Assembly (NCBI GenBank): GCA_964371355.1
Contig: CAYJMG010000010.1
Location: 55,995-119,994, forward strand
Direction of reading: 5' to 3'
Origin: JACRBR01 sp964371355
GTDB taxonomy: Bacteria > Chloroflexota > Dehalococcoidia > DSTF01 > JACRBR01
DNA length: 64,000 nt
Shown here: positions 49,678 through 56,986 of the stretch, piece by piece
Numbering within the stretch: position 1 is the first letter of the stretch
How the letters are laid out: each line of letters begins with the position of its first letter
Position numbers and translations under genes: made by a program
Notes under the pieces: model-generated
Told to the model about the DNA's origin: nothing
Database searches by the model: none
Seen by the model: only the letters and a program-made list of their open reading frames with translations

Positions 49678-50209
49678 CGAGATCCTCGCGCAGCAGCCCC
49701 ATGATTAGCTCGTCATAGTATGCCCCTCGCTGGAAATGGTGGCCCCGCCGGGTGCCTTCGAGCGCGAAGCCGACCTTCTCGTAGATCCGCCGGGCTGGCG
49801 CGTTCTCCGGGTCGACGCTGAGCTCCAGGCGGTGCAGGTTCAGATGGTCGAAGGCCCACTGGGCCGCGGCCCGGAGGGCGTCGTAGCCGTAGCCTTTGCC
49901 CCGGTCGTCGGCGCGCCAGATGCCGATGCCGACCATCGCGCAGCGGTTACGCTCATCGATGCGGAAAAGGTCGATGTCGCCGACAGCGCGGCCGTCGGCC
50001 TGGATGATGAACTCGAGCATATCCGCGGGAGGATTCGCGGTGTTCGCCTCGAACTCACGCTCCATCTCCTCCAGCGAGCGGGGCGGCTTGCGCCAGTCCC
50101 GAAGCTCTTCGCCTCTGCCGTCGGGCGACTGCGCTGCCTCCCACATCGCGCGCACGTCGTCGCGCTCGTACGCCCGCAGGATTACTCGCTCGCCAGCGAT
50201 CCACGCCAT
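49658..50209 (-). CDS. RimJ/RimL-type GNAT acetyltransferase
   Basis: A 183-residue protein: ERVILRAYERDDVRAMWEA at the start, GDIDLFRIDERNRCAMVGIG, the acetyl-CoA loop ADDRGKGYGYDALRAAAQWA and LNLHRLELSVDPENAPARRI. This is the pattern of enzymes that acetylate protein N-termini or antibiotics. Its position 2 bases before rbfA in a translation operon makes a ribosomal or factor substrate plausible, though that is an inference. The upstream rbfA stop and this start nearly touch, so it is co-translated. Confidence 0.85.
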   Translation of the reverse strand: MAWIAGERVILRAYERDDVRAMWEAAQSPDGRGEELRDWRKPPRSLEEMEREFEANTANPPADMLEFIIQADGRAVGDIDLFRIDERNRCAMVGIGIWRADDRGKGYGYDALRAAAQWAFDHLNLHRLELSVDPENAPARRIYEKVGFALEGTRRGHHFQRGAYYDELIMGLLREDLDARTGP

Positions 50210-50211
50210 CG

Positions 50212-50604
50212 CTATCGGTCCTTGGCGCGCGTTTTCGCCGGCCCGGGCAGCGTCTCGCCACGCTCCGCCGCGCTCTGACGCAGCAGGTCGGTCATCTCCT
50301 GCGCCTCCTCCATCGAGGTGTCGCTGACGAAGCGGAGGTTCGGCGTGTAGCGGAGCTTCACGCGGGCGCCCAGCTCGCGGCGGAGGAACGGGCGGGCCGA
50401 TTCGAGCGCCTGCATCGTCGAACGCCGGTCCTCGTCGGTGCCGAGCACGCTGACGTAGGCACGGGCCTGACGCAGGTCGGGTGAGACGTCGACGCGCGTG
50501 ATGGTCACCAGGCCGTGCATGCGCGGATCGTTGACCTCCTCGCGGAGGAGGTCGCTGAGTTCGCTGCGCAGCAGGTCGTTGATCTGGTCGGTGCGGCGGG
50601 TCAT
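50212..50604 (-). CDS. rbfA: Ribosome-binding factor A
   Basis: A 130-residue protein with the KH-like RbfA fold. It starts TRRTDQINDLLRSELSDLLR and continues VNDPRMHGLVTITRVDVSPD, then QARAYVSVLG and LRYTPNLRFVSDTSMEEAQE. It helps the 30S subunit mature at the 16S 5-prime helix. GAGGGACCC lies before ATG 50604, which is preferred to an earlier in-frame start. A small hairpin (50623-50641) lies between infB and this gene. Confidence 0.93.
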   Translation of the reverse strand: MTRRTDQINDLLRSELSDLLREEVNDPRMHGLVTITRVDVSPDLRQARAYVSVLGTDEDRRSTMQALESARPFLRRELGARVKLRYTPNLRFVSDTSMEEAQEMTDLLRQSAAERGETLPGPAKTRAKDR

Positions 50605-50622
50605 GGGTCCCTCAAACAGACA

Positions 50623-50641
50623 GCGCCTCCAGCGGAGGCGC
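50623..50641 (-). other. 8-bp hairpin in the infB-rbfA gap
   Basis: GCGCCTCC and GGAGGCGC pair around AGC, 18 bases upstream of the rbfA start codon. Without a T-run it is more likely an mRNA processing or stability stem than a terminator. Confidence 0.45.
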
Positions 50642-50668
50642 ATCCGTCTCAGATACGGGCTCGGCGGA

Positions 50669-52450
50669 CTACGTCTCGCGCTCGACCTTGTAGAACTCGA
50701 TCACGTCGCCTTCTTCGAACGACTCGAAGCCGTCGATCTGGATGCCACACTCGAAGTTCGTCTGCACATCGCGGACGTCTTCCTGGAATCGCTTCAGGGT
50801 GCCGATCTTGCCCTCGCCGATGACGGCGCCGTTCCGGAGGATGCGGGCGGTGTCCGTGCGGGTGATCGTGCCGTCGCGGACGAAGGAGCCCGCGATCGAG
50901 TTCTTGCGGGCCACGCGGAACACCTTGCGCACCTCGGCGTGCGAGGTCACGACCTCCTTGAAGGTCGGCTCCAGCATGCCCTTCAGCGCCTTCTCGACAT
51001 CCTCGACGATGTTGTAGATGACGTTGTACCGCCGGATATCAACGCGCTCCTGCTGCGCGATGCGCTCCGCCCCACCTTCGGTCCCGGTGTTGAAAGCGAT
51101 GATGACGCCCTTCGATGCGATAGCGAGCATCACGTCGGACTCGGTGACCGAGCCGGAGCCGGTGTGGATGATCTTCACCTTCACCTGTTCGTTGGTCAGC
51201 TTCTCCAGGGAGGTGCGGATCGGCTCGATCGAGCCCTGAACATCCGTCTTCAGGATTATGTTCAGTTCCTTGAGCTTCCCGGCGCTGATCTCGCCGAAGA
51301 GCGTGTCGAGCGTGACGTGCGGCTGTGCGTGCAGCGCCGCGGCCTCGCGCTCCCGTACGCGCTCCAGCACCGTGGTGCGCGCCGTGCGGTCGTCGGGGAC
51401 GACGACGAGCGTCTCGCCCGCCTTCGGCACCGCCTGCAGGCCGAGAATCTCGGCCGGTTGGGACGGCCCGGCGTCCTTCAGCTTGCGGCCCGCCTCGTCA
51501 TGCATCGCCTTGACGCGACCCATCGTCTCGCCGACGACGACGTAGTCACCGGTGTGGAGCGTGCCGGTCTTCACCAGCACGGTCGCCAGCGGGCCTTTGG
51601 TCTTGCTCAGCTCGGCCTCGATGACGATGCCGATCGCCGCCCGATCCGGGTTCGCCTTCAGGTCCAGGACTTCCGATACGACGAGGATGTTCGCCAGGAG
51701 GTCGTCGAGGCCCTGCTTGGTCTTCGCTGACACCGGGACGCAGGGCACTTCACCGCCCCACTCCTCGATGACGACGCCGTTCTCCGACAGCTCCGTCCGC
51801 ACCTTGTCCGCGTTCGCGTCGTCGAGGTCGATCTTGTTCAGCGCCACGACGATCGGCACACCAGCCGCGCGCGCGTGGTCGATGGCTTCCTTCGTCTGGG
51901 GCATCACGCCGTCGTTCGCGGCCACGACGAGCACGGCCACGTCGGTCGTCTGGGCGCCGCGGGCGCGCATCTGCGTGAACGCCTCGTGGCCCGGCGTGTC
52001 GAGGAACGTGATCTGCTGGCCGTTCGCCTCCACCTGGTAGGCGCCGATGTGTTGCGTGATCCCGCCGTGCTCGGACGCGGCCACCTTCGCCTCGCGGATG
52101 GCGTCCAGCAGGCTTGTCTTGCCGTGGTCGACGTGGCCCATGATGGTCACGACCGGGGGCCGGGGCTGTAGCTTCGCGGGGTCTTCCTCGATCTGCGGGC
52201 GGCCCGTCTCGCGATCGACCGCCACCTCGGCGACTTCGGCCACGTGCTGCTCAGCGGGCTCGAAGCCCATATCGTGGGCGACGATCGCTGCCGTGTCGAA
52301 GTCAATGACCTGGTTAATCGAGGCCATGACCCCGTTCTTCATAAGCTCCTTGATGACCTCGACGGGGGATACGCCCATCAGGTCGCCGAGCTCTTTCACG
52401 GAGAGCACGCGCGGTATTTCGATCGTCCTTGCGCCCGTATCAGTCGTCAT
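50669..52450 (-). CDS. infB: Translation initiation factor IF-2
   Basis: A 593-residue factor, short because the long variable N-terminal region is missing. One IF2_N module remains at residues 10-60 (IPRVLSVKELGDLMGVSPVE). The GTPase signatures are GHVDHGKTS (105-113), DTPGHEAF, ALNKIDLDDAN and PVSAKTKQGLDDL. Domains II to IV follow (LKTDVQGSIEPIRTSLEKL, SDVMLAIASKGVIIAFNTG). It places initiator tRNA on the 30S subunit. It lies between ylxR (13 bases upstream) and rbfA in the same transcript. Confidence 0.97.
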   Translation of the reverse strand: MTTDTGARTIEIPRVLSVKELGDLMGVSPVEVIKELMKNGVMASINQVIDFDTAAIVAHDMGFEPAEQHVAEVAEVAVDRETGRPQIEEDPAKLQPRPPVVTIMGHVDHGKTSLLDAIREAKVAASEHGGITQHIGAYQVEANGQQITFLDTPGHEAFTQMRARGAQTTDVAVLVVAANDGVMPQTKEAIDHARAAGVPIVVALNKIDLDDANADKVRTELSENGVVIEEWGGEVPCVPVSAKTKQGLDDLLANILVVSEVLDLKANPDRAAIGIVIEAELSKTKGPLATVLVKTGTLHTGDYVVVGETMGRVKAMHDEAGRKLKDAGPSQPAEILGLQAVPKAGETLVVVPDDRTARTTVLERVREREAAALHAQPHVTLDTLFGEISAGKLKELNIILKTDVQGSIEPIRTSLEKLTNEQVKVKIIHTGSGSVTESDVMLAIASKGVIIAFNTGTEGGAERIAQQERVDIRRYNVIYNIVEDVEKALKGMLEPTFKEVVTSHAEVRKVFRVARKNSIAGSFVRDGTITRTDTARILRNGAVIGEGKIGTLKRFQEDVRDVQTNFECGIQIDGFESFEEGDVIEFYKVERET

Positions 52451-52463
52451 ACGTCCCGATTCA

Positions 52464-52766
52464 CTATCCCGGCGTCGCGGTCAATCCGGCCGCGTGCACC
52501 CGCAACTGCTCCATGTCCTGCGCCGGCACCGGCACCTTCAGCGCGCGGCCCAGCCGTTCCTTCCTCAGCGCCTCGTCCCAGCACTCGCGGCTCTCGTGGA
52601 CGTAAGCGCCGCGGCCGTTCTTCTTGCCCGTCGGGTCCAGCTCGACCCGCCCGTCCGGCGTCCGCACGACCCGCACAAGACCCCGCTTCGCCTCCGTGCC
52701 ACGGCACGCGATGCACGTGCGCTGGGGGACATGTCGCGGGCGAGGGCCAGTCTGCGGCTTCGGCAT
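52464..52766 (-). CDS. ylxR: YlxR-family RNA-binding protein (DUF448)
   Basis: A 100-residue protein with the family marks RTCIACRGTEAKRGLVRVVR and the GRGAYVHESRECWDEALRK loop. YlxR binds RNA and, in clostridia and Bacillus, RNase P, and it always lies between nusA and infB, as here. It starts 1 base after the nusA stop, so the two are coupled. Confidence 0.92.
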   Translation of the reverse strand: MPKPQTGPRPRHVPQRTCIACRGTEAKRGLVRVVRTPDGRVELDPTGKKNGRGAYVHESRECWDEALRKERLGRALKVPVPAQDMEQLRVHAAGLTATPG

Positions 52767-52767
52767 C

Positions 52768-54315
52768 TTACCAGTTGATGTCTTCCATGTCGGTCAGGTC
52801 GACATCTTCGTCCTCGTCCTCCGGCAGGATGCGGCGCGCGCCGCCGCCCTTCTTCTTCTTCGGCACCTGCCTGCCCGCCTCATCGTCACGGCGTCCCGGC
52901 GGTCCGCGCCGCTTTTCGCCGGGCTTCAGGACCTCGAGCGGCGGCCGCACCAGCTCCTCCGCGAAGCGGATCGTCGGGCGTGCCGGGCCACCGACGGGCG
53001 CGGCGGGTTCGGCCACTGGCGGCACGGCCTCGGCCGCGGCAGCCGCGGCGGCGGCCGCTGTCTCTTCCTCCTTGCGCGCGTACTCCAGCGCGATCTCTTC
53101 CTCCGGCGTCAGCGGACGGAGCGATGCGGCGGCCGCGGCCTCCGCGGCGATGCGCTTTACCTCTGCTTCCTTCTCCGCCAGCTCGCGGGCGCGGCGCATT
53201 GTGTCTTCGCGCGCCTGCGCCTGGACCTGCTCCAGCGTGAGGCCCTGCGCGGCCAGCTCCTCTTCGTACGCCGACTGGCTCTTGATGTCGATGCGCCAGC
53301 CGGTGAGCTTCGCCGCAAGGCGCGCGTTTTGCCCTTCCTTGCCGATCGCCAGTGAGAGCTGCCGGTCCGGCACCACGACCTCCGCGGTGTTCGACCTCGC
53401 GCCATCCTCGGTCACGGTCTCGTGGCTCATCACGCTCACGACCTGCGCCGGGCTCAGCGCGTTGGCCACGAAGCGCGCCGGCTCCGGGTCCCACACCACC
53501 ACGTCGATGCGCTCGCCGTTGAGTTCGTTCACGATGTTCTGGATGCGGATGCCGCGCATGCCGACGCAGGCGCCGACCGGGTCGACGCCCTCCTGACGCG
53601 ACCAGACGGCCACCTTCGAGCGGTAGCCGGCCTCCCGCGCGATCGACTTGATCTCCACGATGCCACGGAAGATCTCCGGCACCTCCAGCTCGAACAGCCG
53701 CCGCAGCAGGTCGCGGTGGGCGCGGGAGACGATGACCTGCGGCCCCTTCGCCGCCTTCTGCACCTCGATCACGAGGACCTTCAGGCGCTGGGCGGCGCGG
53801 TAGTGCTCGGTCCGCGACTGCTCGGGCGGCGGGAGGAGCGCCTCGGCCCGGCCCAGGTCGATGATGGCGTTTCGGCCCTCGAGCCGCTGCACGACGCCGG
53901 AGACGATGTCGCCTTCCTTGCCGGAATACTCGTCGAAGACCACCTCGCGCTCGGCCTCGCGCAGCCGCTGCAGCACGACCTGCTTCGCCGTCTGGGCGGC
54001 GATGCGGCCGGCGTTGGCGGGCGTCGCGTCGAACATGATCAACTCGCCGATGGCAGCGTCCGGCTTGATCCCGCGCGCCTCATCGAGCGTCATTTCGATC
54101 TTGTCGTCTTCCACCTGTTCGACGACGGTCCTCGCTGTGAAGACCTTAATGTTCCCGTCCTCGGGATGGATCTTCACGACCACGTTCGACTGGGCGAGGT
54201 TGTCCTTCTTGTAGGCCGAGGCCAGCGCCATCTCCACCGCCTCGAGGACGGTCTCTTTCGGCAGATTCTTTTCCGCTGCCAGCGCCGAGATTGCCGTGAT
54301 GAACTCGCTCTTCAT
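52768..54315 (-). CDS. nusA: Transcription termination/antitermination factor NusA
   Basis: A 515-residue protein. The N-terminal RNA-polymerase-binding domain covers residues 1-125 (MKSEFITAISALAAEKNLPK at the start), then S1 (KEGDIVSGVVQRLEGRNAII), KH1 and KH2 (DPVGACVGMRGIRIQNIVNE, LSLAIGKEGQNARLAAKLTG). The tail is a long Ala/Glu coiled region followed by a very acidic end (EDEDEDVDLTDMEDINW) in place of the E. coli AR repeats. No rimP gene lies upstream, which is unusual for this operon. A strong intrinsic terminator lies in its leader (54341-54358), 26 bases before the start codon. Confidence 0.96.
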   Translation of the reverse strand: MKSEFITAISALAAEKNLPKETVLEAVEMALASAYKKDNLAQSNVVVKIHPEDGNIKVFTARTVVEQVEDDKIEMTLDEARGIKPDAAIGELIMFDATPANAGRIAAQTAKQVVLQRLREAEREVVFDEYSGKEGDIVSGVVQRLEGRNAIIDLGRAEALLPPPEQSRTEHYRAAQRLKVLVIEVQKAAKGPQVIVSRAHRDLLRRLFELEVPEIFRGIVEIKSIAREAGYRSKVAVWSRQEGVDPVGACVGMRGIRIQNIVNELNGERIDVVVWDPEPARFVANALSPAQVVSVMSHETVTEDGARSNTAEVVVPDRQLSLAIGKEGQNARLAAKLTGWRIDIKSQSAYEEELAAQGLTLEQVQAQAREDTMRRARELAEKEAEVKRIAAEAAAAASLRPLTPEEEIALEYARKEEETAAAAAAAAAEAVPPVAEPAAPVGGPARPTIRFAEELVRPPLEVLKPGEKRRGPPGRRDDEAGRQVPKKKKGGGARRILPEDEDEDVDLTDMEDINW

Positions 54316-54340
54316 TCGCGAAACCCTTAACGAACAAAAA

Positions 54341-54358
54341 AGTGGGCTCGCGCCCACT
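54341..54358 (-). terminator. Intrinsic terminator (attenuator candidate) in the nusA leader
   Basis: On the minus strand the RNA reads AGUGGGC-GCGA-GCCCACU followed by a run of six U residues (sharing the last U of the stem). A tetraloop GC stem plus a U-run is a textbook factor-independent terminator. No minus-strand gene ends upstream, so it lies inside the 5-prime leader of the nusA operon. Confidence 0.75.
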
Positions 54359-54584
54359 CCCGTACGAGAGTATCCAAGGTTGCCTCCAGTATAGGGCCAC
54401 GGATCCGGAGATCACAAGCCCGGTGCGGCCTCCGTCGCGGACGGCAGTATCTCCGCGGGCCGGACGCGGCCGTGGCCCGCTCCCGGCCCCCGGCGCTTGC
54501 GCAAACCGCAACGCCGGCCGCGCTGACTCCTCGCGCGCTGCGACGATAGACTGGGGCGTAGAGGCGGACCGGGACAGCTCACCC

Positions 54585-54605
54585 GCGCGGGCCTCCAGCC
54601 CGCGC
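54585..54605. repeat. Palindromic element copy 4 (degenerate)
   Basis: GCGCGGGC and GCCCGCGC arms around CTCCA; one arm position has changed relative to copies 1-3. It lies between nusA and the divergent ABC transporter. Period-14 repeats of a TCCAGTTCC-type unit follow at about 54629-54665. Confidence 0.6.
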
Positions 54606-54680
54606 TCGGTTGCGCTCTTCCGGCGCTCCAGTTCCGCGCTCGAGTTCCCGCACTCCAGTTCCCAGTGGAAGGCCCGCGCA

Positions 54681-55685
54681 TTGCCCGCCATCGCCGCCGA
54701 GGACCTCGCGAAGCACTTCAGTCCGGACATCAGGGCCGTCGACGGCATCGCGCTCGATGTGCCCGAGGGCCAGATCTTCGGCTTCCTGGGCGCGAACGGC
54801 TCCGGCAAGACCACCACGGTCCGCATGCTGACGACACTGCTGCGACCGACCGCCGGCCGAGCGGAAGTCACCGGCCTGGATGTGACACGCCATCCGGGTG
54901 AAGTCCGCCGCCGCATCGGCGTGGCACTGCAGGAGGCGGGGCTCGACGACATCCAGACGGGCCGCGAGCTGCTGACGCTCTCCGCCCGGCTGTACCGGGT
55001 ACCGCCGGCGGAGATCGGCGAGCGGGTCGCGCAGCTCTTACGCATCGTGGACCTGGAGGATGCGGCCGACCGCCGGCTGAAGACGTACTCGGGCGGGATG
55101 CAACGTCGGCTGGACCTGGCGGCCGCGCTGGTGCACCGGCCGAAGGTGGTGTTCCTCGACGAGCCGACGACGGGGCTGGACCCGATCAGCCGGGACGCGA
55201 TCTGGCGCTACGTCGGCGAGCTGAATCGCAGCGAAGGGGTGACGTTCTTCCTCACCACGCAGTACCTGGAGGAGGCCGACCGCCTCTGCCACGACGTCGC
55301 GATCATGGACACCGGCCGCATCGTGGCCCAGGGCTCGCCGGAGGAGTTGAAGGCCAGCATCGGCACCGACGTCGTCTCGCTGCGGATCGACGGTGGGCCC
55401 GATGAACTGGCGCGCGCCGAGGAAGCGGTACGCCGGTTCGAGGGTATCGAGGACGTGCGGGTCGTCGACGATGCCGTGATCTGCTACGTGCGCGAGGGCA
55501 GCAGCGCCATCGCGAGGCTCGTGCTCCTGCTGGACGACGCGTCGTTGCGGGCGAAGGAGGTCACGCTGGCGCGCCCGACGCTGGACGACGTGTTCCTGAA
55601 GAAGACAGGCCACCACCTGGAGGCCGAAGACGCGAGCCCGCCGGCCGATCCCGCCGCGCGAGGCCCTCGCGGGAGGCGCCCATGA
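54681..55685 (+). CDS. ABC transporter ATP-binding protein (DrrA-type)
   Basis: A 334-residue ATPase with Walker A GANGSGKTTT (residues 37-46), signature YSGGMQRRLDLA, Walker B VVFLDEPTTGLD and the H-loop replaced by a Q (LTTQYLEEADR). The C-terminal extension of about 90 residues is typical of daunorubicin/bacitracin-type exporters. The open frame runs 113 codons further upstream, but that part is low-complexity and carries repeats; TTG 54681 with GGAAGG upstream fits the fold. The start is the least certain point. Its end overlaps the permease gene (ATGA). Confidence 0.85.
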   Translation: MPAIAAEDLAKHFSPDIRAVDGIALDVPEGQIFGFLGANGSGKTTTVRMLTTLLRPTAGRAEVTGLDVTRHPGEVRRRIGVALQEAGLDDIQTGRELLTLSARLYRVPPAEIGERVAQLLRIVDLEDAADRRLKTYSGGMQRRLDLAAALVHRPKVVFLDEPTTGLDPISRDAIWRYVGELNRSEGVTFFLTTQYLEEADRLCHDVAIMDTGRIVAQGSPEELKASIGTDVVSLRIDGGPDELARAEEAVRRFEGIEDVRVVDDAVICYVREGSSAIARLVLLLDDASLRAKEVTLARPTLDDVFLKKTGHHLEAEDASPPADPAARGPRGRRP

Positions 55686-56446
55686 GACACGCCATCGGCG
55701 ACAGCTACTTCCTCATGGTCCGCGCGCTGCGCGAGACGGCCCGACAGCCCGCGCTGGAGATCGGCAACGTGTTCATCCCGATCTTCTTCTTCGCCGTCAC
55801 CGTCGGCGCCATCGGCAGTTCCGCCGCGCGGGCGTTCGGCGTGGACAACTACACGGGGTTCCAGATGCCGATCGCGGTGCTGCAGGGCGTCGCGGGCGCG
55901 GCGGGCGTCGCCGGGATCGGCACCGTCACCGACATCGAGCGCGGGTACTTCGACAAGCTGCTGCTGACGCCGGCCGCGCGGATCTCTCTGGCGATGGGCC
56001 GGCTGGCCGCCGACGGCGTGCGGATCTGCCTGCTCTCAGCGTTCATCCTCGTCGTCGGCCTCATCTTCGGTTCCGGGCTGGAGTCGGGACCGCTGGGCGC
56101 GGTGGCGCTCGTGGCCATGTCCGGGTCGTTCGGCCTGGCGTACTCCGGCATCGGCATGGCGCTGGCGCTGAAGACGGGGAGCGCGCAGGCGGCCCAGCTG
56201 GGCTTCCTGATCTTCTTCCCGCTGCTGTTTCTTTCGCCCGCGTTCGCGCCCAAGGAGTTCTTCGCGCCGTGGCTCGAGTTCCTGGCCACGGTCAACCCGG
56301 TGACGTACATCGTCGAGGGCATGCGCTCGCTGGTGCTGGACGGCTGGGACGCGGCGGCGCTGGCCAAGGCGTTCGGGGCGATCGTGGGCATGGGCGCGTT
56401 CACGATGACGCTGGTGCTGCTGGGCCTTCGCTCGCGCACGGCCTGA
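55682..56446 (+). CDS. ABC-2 type permease (DrrB-type)
   Basis: A 254-residue membrane protein with six helices and the ABC-2 signature near LATVNPVTYIVEGMRSLVLDG. Together with the preceding ATPase it forms a drug or lipid-like compound exporter. Its ATG overlaps the stop of the ATPase gene and its TGA overlaps the start of the following acetyltransferase (TGATG), so three genes are strictly coupled. Confidence 0.88.
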   Translation: MRHAIGDSYFLMVRALRETARQPALEIGNVFIPIFFFAVTVGAIGSSAARAFGVDNYTGFQMPIAVLQGVAGAAGVAGIGTVTDIERGYFDKLLLTPAARISLAMGRLAADGVRICLLSAFILVVGLIFGSGLESGPLGAVALVAMSGSFGLAYSGIGMALALKTGSAQAAQLGFLIFFPLLFLSPAFAPKEFFAPWLEFLATVNPVTYIVEGMRSLVLDGWDAAALAKAFGAIVGMGAFTMTLVLLGLRSRTA

Positions 56447-56910
56447 TGCTTATCCGTGACTTCGCGCCGGCCGATCTTGACGCTGTGGTCCTGCTCAACG
56501 TCCGCGCGACTGATCCCCACGACACGGCAGAGAACAGCGTTCGCTACAGCCCTGACCTGCTCGACATCCCGAACGTCTACCAGAAGAGCGGGGCCTTTCT
56601 CGTCGGTGAAATCGACGGCGATATAGCAGCGATGGGCGCAATTCAATGGGCCGAGCGCGGCACCTTCATCCTTACGAGGATCAGAGTCGCCATCCCGCAG
56701 CAGCGTCAGGGCCTGGCGCGGAGGATCGTCGGTGCGCTGGAGGATCGTGCTCGCGCGCTGGGTGGCAGGACGATAACCCTGGACACAACGGATAAACAGG
56801 TGCCAGCGCAGCGCCTGTATGAGAGCCTGGGCTACACCTTCACGCACGACTCGGTCATCGAAAACCGGTTCGGAGTCTTCAACCTGGTGCACTACCGGAA
56901 GGAACTCTGA
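56446..56910 (+). CDS. GNAT-family acetyltransferase linked to the ABC exporter
   Basis: A 154-residue GNAT starting MLIRDFAPADLDAVVLLNVR. The acetyl-CoA loop is RVAIPQQRQGLARRIVGALE and the end is VPAQRLYESLGYTFTHDSVI. The start codon shares its A with the permease stop. Because it is translated together with a drug-type exporter, it may acetylate the same compound or belong to a self-protection set. That is an inference from position only. Confidence 0.8.
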   Translation: MLIRDFAPADLDAVVLLNVRATDPHDTAENSVRYSPDLLDIPNVYQKSGAFLVGEIDGDIAAMGAIQWAERGTFILTRIRVAIPQQRQGLARRIVGALEDRARALGGRTITLDTTDKQVPAQRLYESLGYTFTHDSVIENRFGVFNLVHYRKEL

Positions 56911-56986
56911 CGGCATCCATCACGACTTCGACGCTACAGGGCACATTCTGTCCGGCCGAGCCACCCCCTGCTACTCTGTACGTCAG

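Noticed and set aside
54342..54680. An N-terminal extension of the ABC ATPase
   Set aside because: The 113 residues are low-complexity, include a palindromic element and period-14 repeats, and overlap the nusA leader hairpin; the ATPase fold starts at 54681.
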